DNA of 64,000 bases from Azospirillum brasilense (GCF_005222205.1 NZ_CP032345.1:1243001-1307000), one strand, 5' to 3'; shown: positions 44,622-57,732, numbered from the stretch's first letter. Notes: generated by a model not told the origin, from the sequence alone. Program-made: numbers and translations.

Positions 44622-46569
44622 AGCCGAGCGCCGTCAGCCTCTCCCGCACCGCCGGATCGGCCAGCGCCGCCAGGAAGCGCCGGACCGCCGGCCTTTCCCG
44701 GCGGTCGTTGGGGATCACGAAGTCATAATGCTCCGCCTGCAGGGGCAGGAAACCCAGCCCGTAGAGGGTGGCGACGCTGTCGATGGCAACGCCCCAGTCG
44801 GCGCGGCCCTGGGCCACCGCCACCGCCACGGCGTTGTGCGACTTGGCCTGCGACCAGTAGCCGGTGGGACGCGCCGCCCCGAGCAGCCGGTCGGTCAGGA
44901 TGCGGGTGCCGCTGCCGGCGTTGCGGTTGACCAGAATGCAGTCAGGGTCCTGCGCCGCCGCCAGACCGGCCTCCTCGGCCGTTCTGCCTTCGAAACGAAC
45001 ATCGCCCTTGCGGAAGACGATGCCCTGAAGACGGCGGTAGCCGGTCACGAGGCCGAGCGCCGGGGTCAGGAAGGGGCGGTTGTACTCGCCGCTCTTCGGG
45101 TCCATCAGGTGGATGGCCGCCACGTCGCATTCACCCCGCCGGGCGGCGGCGAGGCCGCCCATCGAGCCGACGTTCAGCGCCTTGACCGTCAGCCCCTCCC
45201 CGACCAGCCGGCCGGTGATCGCGTCCAGCCCGACGCAATGGCTGCCGATCACGATCAGGTCGGCGGGGCGGGTGTCGCGCCCGATGCGCTGGACCGACAC
45301 CGGGGTGCCGGCCTCCACCGCCTCCGCCTGCGGGTCGATGGCGATGAAGCCGTCCGCCGCGCTGAAGGCGGTCACCGCGCCGGAGCCCTTGGACAGCGGA
45401 TAGGCCGCCAGCGCCCCGTCGCCCGCGCGCACCAGCGAGACCATCACATATTCGGTCCGGCCCCGTTCCGATCCCAGCCGCATCGGCACCGTCGCGTCCA
45501 CGCTCTCCTTCGCCGCGGGCGGCAGGCCGGCCAGCGCGCGCAACACCGGGGCGACGAACTCGTGGAAGGTGAACATGGCGGAGGTCGGGAAGCCGGGCAG
45601 GATCACCACCGGCTTGCCCTTCGTTACGGCCAGGCACAGAGGCTTGCCGGGCTTCAGCGCGACGCCGTGCGCAACGATGCCGGGGTCGGTCAGGCGGCTG
45701 ACGATGCGGTGGGACAGGTCGCCCGCCCCCTTCGACGTGCCGCCCGACAGCAGCAGCGCGTCGCAGGCCAGACCCTGTTCGATCAGCGGGGCCAGCTCCG
45801 CCTCGTCGTCGCGGGCGATGCCCAGCCGGACCGGCTCCCCGCCCAGCTCCTCCACCGCGGCGGCCAGGATGGCGGCGTTCGAATCATAGACGGCGCCGGG
45901 CCGGATCGGCTCGCCCGGCGCGACGATCTCGTCGCCGGTGGACAGGATCGCCACGCGGGGGCGGCGGACCACCGACACCTCGGACCGCCCGATGGCCGCC
46001 AGAACGCCGATTTCGCGGGAGGTCAGCACCTGCCCGCGCCGCATCACCGTCTCGCCGCGCCCGATGTCCGACCCGGCGGCGGCGACGAAGGCGCCGGGCA
46101 CCACCGGCTTGCGGACCTCCACGAGGAGGGCGCCTCCCTCCTCCCGGGACTCGGTGTGCTCGACCATCACCACGGCGTCGGCGCCGCGCGGCAGCATGCC
46201 GCCGGTGGCGAGCACCGTGGCCGTGCCGGGGGCGACGGTCAGCGCCGGAACGCGCCCGGCCGACAGCACCTCGTCGTTCAGGCGCAGCACGACCGGCGTG
46301 TCCTCGCCCGCCCCCAGCGTGTCGGCGGCGCGCACCGCGAAGCCGTCCACCGAGGAGCGGTCGAAGCCCGGAACATCGACCTCCGCCACCACGTCGGCGG
46401 CCAGCACGCGGCCCAGCGCGGCGCCCAGCGGCACCGTCTCCGCCCCCTTCGGCGTCAGGTCGAGATGGCGGCGGAACCGCGCCTCGGCCTCGTCGCGGCC
46501 GACCACCTCGAGAAACTGCTCCTGCCGGGCCGCCTGGGCGACAAAACGCCGGATGTCCTGGTTGGACAC
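44599..46569 (-). CDS. MoeA-like domain fused to a periplasmic-binding-type (PBP_like) domain
   Basis: This 656-residue protein starts with a MoeA (molybdopterin molybdotransferase) module: VPGFDRSSVDGFAVRAADTL, VMVEHTESREEGG, LLLSGGTSKGAGDLSHRIV (GG-x-S near the active site) and VILPGFPTSAMFTF. After about residue 410 comes a second domain like substrate-binding proteins (PBP_like): VGLDAITGRLV, LAAARRGECDVAAIHLMD, RNAGSGTRILTDRLL and RADWGVAIDSVATLYGLGFL. It lacks a signal peptide, so the second part is probably a cytosolic sensor, for instance of molybdate or a pterin. It follows the other MoeA-like gene by 26 nt. Confidence 0.85.
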   Translation of the reverse strand: MSNQDIRRFVAQAARQEQFLEVVGRDEAEARFRRHLDLTPKGAETVPLGAALGRVLAADVVAEVDVPGFDRSSVDGFAVRAADTLGAGEDTPVVLRLNDEVLSAGRVPALTVAPGTATVLATGGMLPRGADAVVMVEHTESREEGGALLVEVRKPVVPGAFVAAAGSDIGRGETVMRRGQVLTSREIGVLAAIGRSEVSVVRRPRVAILSTGDEIVAPGEPIRPGAVYDSNAAILAAAVEELGGEPVRLGIARDDEAELAPLIEQGLACDALLLSGGTSKGAGDLSHRIVSRLTDPGIVAHGVALKPGKPLCLAVTKGKPVVILPGFPTSAMFTFHEFVAPVLRALAGLPPAAKESVDATVPMRLGSERGRTEYVMVSLVRAGDGALAAYPLSKGSGAVTAFSAADGFIAIDPQAEAVEAGTPVSVQRIGRDTRPADLIVIGSHCVGLDAITGRLVGEGLTVKALNVGSMGGLAAARRGECDVAAIHLMDPKSGEYNRPFLTPALGLVTGYRRLQGIVFRKGDVRFEGRTAEEAGLAAAQDPDCILVNRNAGSGTRILTDRLLGAARPTGYWSQAKSHNAVAVAVAQGRADWGVAIDSVATLYGLGFLPLQAEHYDFVIPNDRRERPAVRRFLAALADPAVRERLTALGFTVPEAE

Positions 46570-46595
46570 GCCCTTCCCCCCTTACTCGATGCCGT

Positions 46596-47828
46596 TCAGA
46601 GACTTGTACCGTCAAAACAGCGCAGGGTCACGGTCGCCCCGGCGGGGACGCCCTCGCTTTCCGCCGGGATCAGAACGAAGCCGTCGGCCAGCACCGCCCC
46701 GGCCAGACCCGGCCGGTGCGGGGAGGCGACCGGCTCGACCATCCCATCCGCCGTCCGGCGCACGCGGTAAAGCTCGGCGCAGCCGATCTCCGACACCAGC
46801 TTGCGCACCATCACGGCGGGGACGGCCGGGTGCGGCAGAGCGGGGTCGCGCCCGGCGAGACGGCGCACCGCCCGCCCGGCCAGCAGTTCGTAGGCGGTCA
46901 GGCAGGCCATCGGTTCGCCGGGCAGCAGCAGGGCGGGCACGCCGCCGGCCAGCCCCAGCGCCGCCGAATCGCCGGGGCGCAGGGCCACGCCGTGCAGGGC
47001 CAACACCCCCGCGTCGGCCAGCGCCAGGGGGGCCACGTCGTCGTCCCCCACCCCAGTGCGCCCGGCGGAAATCAGCAGGTCGGCGCCGGGGGCCGCGTAG
47101 GCGGCGGCCAGCGCGGCGCGGTCCGCCGGCAGCGGCCCCACCAGTTCCACCACACCGCCATCGCGCGTCACCAGCGCGGTCAGCATGGCGCCCAGCGTTT
47201 CGGGTCCGGACCGCGGCCCCCCGGCCAGCGCGATCCGCACCCGCGGGAGGGCGCCGACACGCACCGTGTCGATCCCCAGCGCGGCGAGCAGCCCGATATC
47301 CTGCGGGCGCAAGCGGTGCCCGGCCTTCATCAGGACCGTCCCGGCGCGCAGGCCCTCGCCCCGCCGCTCCACCCCGTCGCCGGGGGCGGCGCTGCCCAGC
47401 GCCTCGACGAAGGGGCCATCGGCCTGCATCGCCTCCACGGGCAGGACCGCATCGGTCCCCGGCGGCATCGGCTCGCCGGCCGCGATCGTCACGGCGCCCG
47501 GCAGTGGAACCGGGTTGTAGGAGCCGGCGCCCAGCGTGTCGCTGGAAGCCACCGCCACCCCGTCGCGGACGGCCCTGTCGGTGGGCGGCCAATCCCCCGG
47601 CGCGTTCACCGGCGCGGCGAGAACCACCCCCTCCGCCAGCGTGGCGGTGAGGTCGGCGAGGGCCGCGGCGCGCGGCGGCAATGGGAGGATGGTCGCGTCG
47701 ATCCAGTCTTCCATGACCGGCAGGGAAGCCCGGCTGGAAAAGCCGCGCCCGCGCACATCGGGCGGAGTCGCTGCAGAAGGAAGCCGGTTTCCAATCGCGG
47801 GGTCGTCTCCGGCTCTGGCCGAACTCAT
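46596..47828 (-). CDS. MoeA-like molybdopterin molybdotransferase, divergent
   Basis: This 410-residue protein has the MoeA fold: PPTDRAVRDGVAVASSDTLG, AGEPMPPGTDAVLPVEAM, LRPQDIGLLAALGIDTVRVG, LISAGRTGVGDDDVAP and LLLPGEPMACLTAYELLAGR. Compared with classical MoeA the catalytic segment reads SAGRTGVGDDD rather than the usual SGGVSVGDYD-type stretch, so it is a divergent paralogue. A poorly conserved 38-residue leader precedes MEDWIDATILPLP; the start could be later. It sits 31 nt after the PleD-like gene and before the MoeA fusion, making a two-gene molybdenum-cofactor unit. Confidence 0.8.
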   Translation of the reverse strand: MSSARAGDDPAIGNRLPSAATPPDVRGRGFSSRASLPVMEDWIDATILPLPPRAAALADLTATLAEGVVLAAPVNAPGDWPPTDRAVRDGVAVASSDTLGAGSYNPVPLPGAVTIAAGEPMPPGTDAVLPVEAMQADGPFVEALGSAAPGDGVERRGEGLRAGTVLMKAGHRLRPQDIGLLAALGIDTVRVGALPRVRIALAGGPRSGPETLGAMLTALVTRDGGVVELVGPLPADRAALAAAYAAPGADLLISAGRTGVGDDDVAPLALADAGVLALHGVALRPGDSAALGLAGGVPALLLPGEPMACLTAYELLAGRAVRRLAGRDPALPHPAVPAVMVRKLVSEIGCAELYRVRRTADGMVEPVASPHRPGLAGAVLADGFVLIPAESEGVPAGATVTLRCFDGTSL

Positions 47829-47859
47829 GGCTGCACCCGTGATGCCTCAGGTCGGCCCC

Positions 47860-48780
47860 TTATACCGCAACCTCCACACCGCCGCTGCACACACGGTTGC
47901 GGCCGGCGCGCTTGGCCTCGTAGAGCAGGCCGTCGGCAAGCTGGGTCAGCCGGTCCGGCGTGTCGTCCAGCATCGGCCGGGCGGTGGCGACGCCCAGGCT
48001 GATGGTGACATGGTGGGCGACATGGGACACCGCGTGGGGCAGCAGCCGCTCGGCCACCGTCTCGCGCAGACGCTCGGCGACCTGGACCGCCCCGTCCTCG
48101 TCGGTTTCGGGAAGCAGGCAGACGAATTCCTCGCCGCCATAGCGGGCGATCAGGTCGCCCGGCCTCATCATCTGCTCGGCCAGGAGCTGGGCCACCGCGC
48201 GCAGGCACTCGTCGCCCGCCTGATGGCCGTAATGGTCGTTGTAGGGTTTGAACTGGTCGACATCGAGCATGATCAGCGACAGCGGATGCTGCGCCCGTCC
48301 ACAGCGCCGCCATTCGCGCAGCAGCACCTCGTCGAATCGGCGGCGGTTGGCGATGCCGGTCAGGCCGTCGTTGAAGGACAGGGTGCGCAGCAGATCGGTC
48401 TGCCGCTTCAGCAGCAGATGGTTGCGCACGCGGGCCTTGACGATGGGCGGGCTGATCGGCTTGGAGATGAAGTCGATGGCGCCGACCTCCAGCCCATAGG
48501 TCTCATCCTCCACCTCGCTCTTGGCCGAGATGAAGATGACCGGGATGTCGCGGGTGATCGGGTCGGCCTTGATCCGCGCGCAGACCTCGTAGCCGTCCAT
48601 GCCCGGCATCATGATGTCCAACAGAACGAGATCGGGCAGGCGGGCCTGCACCAGCTCCAGCGCCTTTGCCCCGTCGGTCGCGAAATAGATGTCGTGCTCG
48701 TCCTTCAGGATGCGGCTCAGCACATGCACGTTCGACGGGATGTCATCGACCACCAGGATTTTGTGACGGGCATCGGTCAT
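47860..48780 (-). CDS. Response regulator with GGDEF output (PleD-like, one receiver)
   Basis: This 306-residue protein has a receiver domain (acidic DD at 12-13, phospho-acceptor D55 in LVLLDIMMPGMDGYE, and K107 in FISKPIS) followed by a diguanylate cyclase. GGEEF is at 215-219 and the I-site RPGD at 206-209. Activity is therefore expected to rise on phosphorylation and fall with bound c-di-GMP. It is encoded 80 nt after the first hybrid kinase on the same strand, so that kinase is its likely phosphodonor. It differs from PleD in having one receiver, not two. Confidence 0.92.
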   Translation of the reverse strand: MTDARHKILVVDDIPSNVHVLSRILKDEHDIYFATDGAKALELVQARLPDLVLLDIMMPGMDGYEVCARIKADPITRDIPVIFISAKSEVEDETYGLEVGAIDFISKPISPPIVKARVRNHLLLKRQTDLLRTLSFNDGLTGIANRRRFDEVLLREWRRCGRAQHPLSLIMLDVDQFKPYNDHYGHQAGDECLRAVAQLLAEQMMRPGDLIARYGGEEFVCLLPETDEDGAVQVAERLRETVAERLLPHAVSHVAHHVTISLGVATARPMLDDTPDRLTQLADGLLYEAKRAGRNRVCSGGVEVAV

Positions 48781-48860
48781 GGTCGGTTCCTGGAGGGTGG
48801 TTCCCGGAAAGCGGGGCCCGGAACACGGGTCCCGGAAGGCGGTTGCGGGTGCGGCGCGGG

Positions 48861-52781
<3,921 letters not shown>

Positions 52782-52786
52782 GGTAA

Positions 52787-55447
52787 TTATGGCGTCCGGA
52801 CGATGTCCTTCGCAAGAGACTTGAAAAGGGCTTCCGCCCGGTTGGCGGAGAGGACGTCGCGCAGGGCCCTCTCCCCTTCCTCCGCCGCTTCCAGGACGCT
52901 GCCGATCAGCCCCGCCGCCTCGTCCCGGCGGCCCGCGCGGAGCGCGGCGCAAAGGGCGCGGCAGGCGGATGCCAGACGGACCAGCCCCAGAGCCGCCGCC
53001 GGCGCGATCAGCGCCTGCGCCTGCGCTGCCGCGTCACCGGGGTCAGCCCTCAACCCGCCGCCGGCCAGGAGGCCCATCCGCTCGGGCAGGTCATCGAGAA
53101 AGGCGACGGCCAGACGGACGCAGGCGTCCTCACCCAGGTCGTCGGACAACCGGCGCAGCATCGCCAGGTCGAGCGGCTGGCGGAGCGGAATCGGCGCCAC
53201 CACGCTCCTCGGCGGAACGCCCGTTCCCGCCGCGGCGACGGGGAATGCGGCGGCCGGGGATGCAACGGCCGGCTCGCCCTCGACGGCTCCGCCCGCCGCG
53301 CGATCGCCCGCCGCACGATCGCCTGCCGCGCGATCGATGGCATCCAGCAGAAGGCTGCGGTCCACCGGCTTGGCGATGTGGCCGTTCATGCCGGCGGCGT
53401 GGCAGCGCCGAACCTCGTCGGGCAAGGCGCTGGCGCTCATCGCCAGGATCGGGATGGTCCCCACCGGCGGCGGCAGGGCGCGAATCGCCCGCGTGGCGGC
53501 GTGACCGTCCATGTCCGGCATGTGCACGTCCATCAACACGAGGTCGTAGACGCCGCGCTGCACCGCCTCCACCGCCTGCCGCCCGTCGGCGACGGTGTCC
53601 ACCCGGTGGCCGGCCCCCAGCAGCATGGCGACGGTCAGTTCCCGGTTCATCGCCAGATCCTCGGCCAGAAGGATGCGCGACGGACGGCGCGGGACCGGGG
53701 GAGCCGCCGCGCAGGGAACGCAGCCCTGGACGGGCGGGGCGGCTTCCGGCAGCACCAGCGACAGCCAGAAGGTGGAGCCGACACCCGCCTGGCTCTGCAC
53801 GCCGACCGTTCCGCCCATCATCTCCACCAGCCGCCGGCTGATGGCGAGCCCCAGGCCCGTGCCCCCGCGCGACCGGTCGATCTGGCTGAAGCGCTGGAAC
53901 AGCTGGCCCTGCCGGTCGAGCGGAATGCCGATCCCGGTGTCGGTAACGCTGATCGTCAGGTGGGGGCCGGCGGACGTGTCGGCGATCTTCACGATGGTCA
54001 GGCCGACGCCGCCATGCTCGGTGAACTTCACGGCGTTGGCCAGAAGGTTCAGGACCACCTGCCGCAGCCGGTCGGGATCGCCGCTCAGCCAGTCCGGAAC
54101 GTCCGGCGCGACGGCGGCGTGCAGCGTCAGCCCCTTCGCTTCGGCCTCCAGACGCAGCACCGCCGCGCAGTTGGCGATCAGGTCGCGGATGGCGAAGGGG
54201 GTGTCGTTCAACGCCAGCCGCCCCGCCTCGATGCGGGAGAAGTCCAGCACGTCCTCGATCACCGTCAGCAGCGACCGCCCGGCGTCGCGCACCAGGCGGG
54301 CGTGGTGGTTCTGCCGCGGCGTCAGGTCCTCGTCCAGCAGCAGGCGGGAGAAGCCCAGGATGCCGTTCAGCGGGGTGCGCATTTCATGGCTCATGGTCGC
54401 CAGGAACTCGGCCTTGGCGCGGCTGGCCGCCTCGGCCTCCAGGCGGGCCTGGATCAGCGCCTGCTCGTTGCGCTTGGCCTCGGTCACGTCGGTGACGATG
54501 CCGTCCCACACGATGTCGCCGTTGTCGCGCCGCGCGGCCCGGCTGGTGGCGCTGATCCAGCGGATCTCGCCGTCGGACCGGACGATCCGGTATTCAAGGT
54601 TCCAAGGCTCCAGCGTCTCCGCCGAGGCGTGGATCGAGGCGTAGAGACGCGGGCGGTCGTCCGGGTGGAGGATGCGGTTCAGCGCCTCCAGCGTCACCGA
54701 CGCCGTCGGCGGCAGGCCCGTCACCTGGAAGAATCCGGGGCTGCAGTAGGGAAAGCGCAACCGGCCGTCCGCCCCAAGCACCCGCTGATACACGCCGCCC
54801 GGCAGGTTCGCCACCGTCGCGGCGAAGCGGCGCTGGCTTTCGGTGAGGGCGGTCTGGAGATCGCAGCGCTCCTGCTCCTTGCGCAGGAAGGTGCCCAGCG
54901 CCAGCGTTCCGAAGAAGTTGCCGAGGCTCAGCGGCACCAGCGCGGTGTCCATCAGGCGGCGCGCCAGATCGGGGGGCAGCAGCAGGAAGCTGAAGGGGGC
55001 CATCACCGTCACCAGCAGGGCCAGCACGGTCAGATGCCGGTTGCCGAAGCGCCCGCTCCGCCGCGCCGCCGCGCCCACCAGCATGCCGATCAGCCCCGCC
55101 CCGACCAGCGACGTGACCCCCGCGACCGCGCCGGGACCGCCCATCCAGAAGCGGAAGGCACCGGACAGCAGCGCCGCCGCAGCCCCGGCCAGCGGACCGC
55201 CGAAGGGACCGGCCAGCCCGACCATCACGTTGCGCGCGTCGATGAACAGCCCCGGCGCCACCCGCACCGGATCGGCCATGCCCAGCACCGCCACCCCGCC
55301 GAACATCAGGCCCAGCAGGACGTTGGACAGCGGCGCCGGCCAGCCGGCGGCGCGGCTGCGGATCTGCAGGAACACGACCGCCACGACGGCGAACAGCCCG
55401 ATGTTCTGCACCAGCCCGAGCAGCAGTTCGCTGGAAACCATGGTCAT
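52787..55447 (-). CDS. Hybrid sensor histidine kinase, 5TMR-PAS-HisKA-HATPase-REC with degenerate Hpt
   Basis: This is an 886-residue kinase. The first ~190 residues hold a multi-span 5TM-5TMR-like sensor (FAVVAVVFLQIRSR, LSNVLLGLMFGGVAVLG, GLAGPFGGPLAGAAAALLSG). A PAS domain follows (PYCSPGFFQVTGLPPTASVT), then the H-box SHEMRTPLNGILGF with H354, an HATPase, and a receiver with D640 in LVLMDVHMPDMDGHA. The C-terminal helical domain aligns with Hpt, but the phospho-accepting His is Gln (Q811 in AQALIAPAAALG). So it cannot relay through its own Hpt. Start at 55447 follows GGAGGG. It is immediately upstream of the first kinase, likely in one operon. Confidence 0.9.
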   Translation of the reverse strand: MTMVSSELLLGLVQNIGLFAVVAVVFLQIRSRAAGWPAPLSNVLLGLMFGGVAVLGMADPVRVAPGLFIDARNVMVGLAGPFGGPLAGAAAALLSGAFRFWMGGPGAVAGVTSLVGAGLIGMLVGAAARRSGRFGNRHLTVLALLVTVMAPFSFLLLPPDLARRLMDTALVPLSLGNFFGTLALGTFLRKEQERCDLQTALTESQRRFAATVANLPGGVYQRVLGADGRLRFPYCSPGFFQVTGLPPTASVTLEALNRILHPDDRPRLYASIHASAETLEPWNLEYRIVRSDGEIRWISATSRAARRDNGDIVWDGIVTDVTEAKRNEQALIQARLEAEAASRAKAEFLATMSHEMRTPLNGILGFSRLLLDEDLTPRQNHHARLVRDAGRSLLTVIEDVLDFSRIEAGRLALNDTPFAIRDLIANCAAVLRLEAEAKGLTLHAAVAPDVPDWLSGDPDRLRQVVLNLLANAVKFTEHGGVGLTIVKIADTSAGPHLTISVTDTGIGIPLDRQGQLFQRFSQIDRSRGGTGLGLAISRRLVEMMGGTVGVQSQAGVGSTFWLSLVLPEAAPPVQGCVPCAAAPPVPRRPSRILLAEDLAMNRELTVAMLLGAGHRVDTVADGRQAVEAVQRGVYDLVLMDVHMPDMDGHAATRAIRALPPPVGTIPILAMSASALPDEVRRCHAAGMNGHIAKPVDRSLLLDAIDRAAGDRAAGDRAAGGAVEGEPAVASPAAAFPVAAAGTGVPPRSVVAPIPLRQPLDLAMLRRLSDDLGEDACVRLAVAFLDDLPERMGLLAGGGLRADPGDAAAQAQALIAPAAALGLVRLASACRALCAALRAGRRDEAAGLIGSVLEAAEEGERALRDVLSANRAEALFKSLAKDIVRTP
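53291..53335 (-). repeat. In-frame 15-bp tandem repeat in the second hybrid kinase
   Basis: Three copies of a GCCCGCCGCGCGATC unit lie at 53291-53305, 53306-53320 and 53321-53335, the latter two with one base changed each. They encode D-R-A-A-G repeats in the linker before the degenerate Hpt domain. Confidence 0.8.
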
Positions 55448-56021
55448 CGCAACCCTCCGGCGCTCCCGTTTTGCAATTTGCCTGCGCGGCGCGACGCGGA
55501 TTCGCATCGTGCGACGCATTCCCGGCATACGGGAGGATGCCGCTCCGTTTCGTTCCGCCCGCCTGCCCCGTTCACGCAAAGGACGTGCCGGGACGGAGGT
55601 GGTCGCCCGTCATAGGCACCCCGGCAGAGGCACCCCACTTGGCATCGCCATCCGGGGTAGCGGCGTGGCGACGCCACGGGGCGGACAAAGGCCCGGCATT
55701 CCGCATCGCACCACGCCCTTCGGGGCACCCCGACCGAGCCGGCAATCGTCTCAAATGCCATAGGCCTGTGACGTTCCGGGGATTTCCGCCGGCCGGGCCG
55801 GCGCGGCCGGCGCATGACCGGGTTAGTACCGAATTCCGGCGGGGCAAAAGGGCCTTGGCTCCCGTTGGCGAAGCGGGATGCCGGCGGTACCGCGCCGGTG
55901 TCGCCCGAGGTCTGCGCTTTCGCCCGAAGGGGTTCTCCGTTGGGTTTCACGCCGTGAAAGCCAACGGCGGAACACCATCGGGCCGGGGGCGCAGACAGGA
56001 GGCGGTGACGGGAGAAGGTTC
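55448..56021. other. 574-bp interval with no recognisable gene
   Basis: This lies between the divergent kinase and glycosyltransferase genes. Open frames exist on both strands because of high GC, but none has a recognisable product or good binding site. It should contain the promoters of both units. Its right part holds a 31-bp inverted repeat (55937-55967). Confidence 0.6.
55937..55967. promoter_or_regulatory. Inverted repeat with TTTCACG-CGTGAAA core upstream of the glycosyltransferase
   Basis: CCGTTGG-G-TTTCACG (55937-55951) pairs with CGTGAAA-G-CCAACGG (55953-55967) around a single C, with one G-G mismatch. It ends 54 nt before the glycosyltransferase ATG. The core recurs at 60498-60530 over the LytTR gene start. 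It could be an operator or an mRNA hairpin. Confidence 0.55.
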
Positions 56022-57137
56022 ATGCAGCACGCCGTTGCCGGGGCCCCGCGGTTGTCCGTGGTGGTTCCCTGCTACAACGAGGCCGAGGGAATCGGCGAAT
56101 TGCACCGCCGGGTGTCCGCGGCCTGCCGCGCCGAGGTCGGGGAGAGCTATGAGCTGATCCTGGTGGACGACGGGTCGCGCGACGGCACCTGGGGCCGCGT
56201 CGCCGATCTGGTGCGCGACGATCCGGCGGTGACGGGGGTGCGGCTGTCGCGCAACCACGGCCACCAGCTGGCCCTGACCGCCGGCCTTCACGTCTGCCGG
56301 GGCGAGCGGATCCTGATCATCGACGCCGACCTGCAGGACCCGCCGGAGCTGCTGTCCACCATGATGGCCCGCATGGACGCCGGGGCCGACGTGGTCTACG
56401 GCACCCGCATGGCCCGCGACGGCGAGACGTGGTTCAAGAAAGGCACGGCGGCTCTGTTCTACCGCCTGCTCGACCGGCTGGTCGACATCGAGATCCCCAA
56501 GGACACCGGCGACTTCCGCCTGATGAGCCGCCGCGCCCTGGAGGTGCTGAACGCCATGCCGGAGCAGCACCGCTTCATCCGCGGCATGGTGAGCTGGATC
56601 GGGCTGAAGCAGGAGCCGCTGCCCTACGACCGGCAGGCCCGCGCCGTCGGCGAGACCAAGTACCCGCTGGGCAAGATGATCCGCTTCGCGGTGGACGCCA
56701 TCACCAGCTTCTCCATCAAGCCGCTGCGCGCCGCCTCCTACGTCGGCTTCTTCTTCGCGCTGTGCGCGCTGCTGGCGCTGGGCTACGCGCTGGTGAGCTG
56801 GTCGCAGCACGCGACGGTTCCCGGCTGGACCAGCGTGATGGTCGTCTCGCTGGTGCTGGGCAGCACGCAACTGCTGATCCTCGGCGTCCTGGGCGAGTAT
56901 CTGGGGCGGCTCTACATGGAGACGAAGCAGCGGCCGCTGTTCGTGGTGGACCGCATCGCCCGCCATCCGGACGCCATGGCGGCCCAGGCCGCCGCCCAAG
57001 CCGCCGCCCGGGCGGCGGCCACCGAAACCGGCGGTCCGGCCGTGCCGGACCCCGTCGTGGTGCATCTGGGAACCGGCATCGCCGCGGCCGCCGGAGCCTT
57101 CTCCCGCATCGAGGCCAGAAGCGGGGCCAACAGTTGA
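56022..57137 (+). CDS. GT2 glycosyltransferase (polyprenyl-phosphate type, GtrB/DPM1-like)
   Basis: This 371-residue inner-membrane enzyme has an N-terminal GT-A domain: RLSVVVPCYNEAEGIGELHR, LILVDDGSRDGTW, SRNHGHQLALTAGL and IIDADLQDPPELL. Then come KGTAALFYRLLDRL, DFRLMSRRALEVLNAMPEQ and the C-terminal transmembrane pair (FFFALCALLALGYALVSW, VVSLVLGSTQLLILGVLGEY). The family moves a sugar from a nucleotide donor to undecaprenyl phosphate. A 60-residue Ala-rich tail is unusual. It overlaps a GtrA flippase gene by 4 nt; the pair makes lipid-linked sugar for O-antigen or other glycan modification. ATG 56022 follows GGGAGAAGG. Confidence 0.9.
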   Translation: MQHAVAGAPRLSVVVPCYNEAEGIGELHRRVSAACRAEVGESYELILVDDGSRDGTWGRVADLVRDDPAVTGVRLSRNHGHQLALTAGLHVCRGERILIIDADLQDPPELLSTMMARMDAGADVVYGTRMARDGETWFKKGTAALFYRLLDRLVDIEIPKDTGDFRLMSRRALEVLNAMPEQHRFIRGMVSWIGLKQEPLPYDRQARAVGETKYPLGKMIRFAVDAITSFSIKPLRAASYVGFFFALCALLALGYALVSWSQHATVPGWTSVMVVSLVLGSTQLLILGVLGEYLGRLYMETKQRPLFVVDRIARHPDAMAAQAAAQAAARAAATETGGPAVPDPVVVHLGTGIAAAAGAFSRIEARSGANS

Positions 57138-57571
57138 GCGGCCAGTTGAGCGGCGCGGAAGGCCGGGGACGGGCCGTTCCCTGGACGGCCATCCGCTTCG
57201 CCGTGGTCGGCCTGCTGAACACCGGGGTGGATTTCGCGCTGTTCCTGGCGCTGGTGTCGCTGGCCGGCGTCCCCGTCCTGGCCGCCAACGCCGTGGGCTA
57301 CGGCGCCGGCGTGCTGTGCAGCTTCCTGCTGAACCGCAGCTGGACCTTCCGGATGCGCCGGGAGGCCGCCCCGATGGCCCGCCGCCTGCCGCTGTTCCTC
57401 GCCTTCAACCTCGTCGGGCTGGGGCTGTCGACGCTGGTGATCGGCCTGCTGGTCCCCGCCGTTCCGCCGCTGGCCGCCAAGATCGCGGCGACCGCCGTCA
57501 CCTTCGCCTGGAACTACTGGTCGAGTCGGCGCTTCGTCTTCACCGCGCCGGCCGCCAGCCCCATCGCCTGA
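57134..57571 (+). CDS. GtrA family flippase-like membrane protein
   Basis: This 145-residue protein has four transmembrane helices: FAVVGLLNTGVDFALFLALV, VLAANAVGYGAGVLCSFLLN, PLFLAFNLVGLGLSTLVIGL and KIAATAVTFAWNYWSSRRFV. The GLLNTGVDF and SFLLNRSWTFR motifs are GtrA hallmarks. GtrA proteins are thought to flip polyprenyl-linked sugars. Translation starts at TTG 57134 (TTGA overlapping the stop of the upstream gene), with a second TTG at 57146; no ATG fits. Coupling to the glycosyltransferase supports joint function. Confidence 0.88.
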   Translation: MSGQLSGAEGRGRAVPWTAIRFAVVGLLNTGVDFALFLALVSLAGVPVLAANAVGYGAGVLCSFLLNRSWTFRMRREAAPMARRLPLFLAFNLVGLGLSTLVIGLLVPAVPPLAAKIAATAVTFAWNYWSSRRFVFTAPAASPIA

Positions 57572-57628
57572 CGCCCCGCCCCCGGCGGTCGCGCGGACGA
57601 GGCGGGCGCTTTGCCGCAACGGCGAACC

Positions 57629-57658
57629 TTGACCGCCGGGCGGCCTACCCCAATCTAT
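57629..57658 (+). promoter_or_regulatory. Sigma-32 (RpoH)-type promoter of hsp20
   Basis: CTTGACC (57629-57635) and CCCCAATCTA (57649-57658) match the alphaproteobacterial heat-shock consensus CTTG-N-CCCCAT-type with a 13-nt spacer. It is about 100 nt upstream of the hsp20 start, and no other -35/-10 pair is as good. Confidence 0.62.
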
Positions 57659-57732
57659 GACGAAGCGGCGCCGAGCCTCCCCTTTCGGGCCGCCAGCCAG
57701 CCGGGCGCCGGAAACGGGCCCAATGTGCAACT

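Noticed and set aside
55471..56157. Plus-strand frame of 228 codons overlapping the glycosyltransferase start
   Set aside because: It has no recognisable domain and runs out of frame into the glycosyltransferase, whose start has a good binding site.
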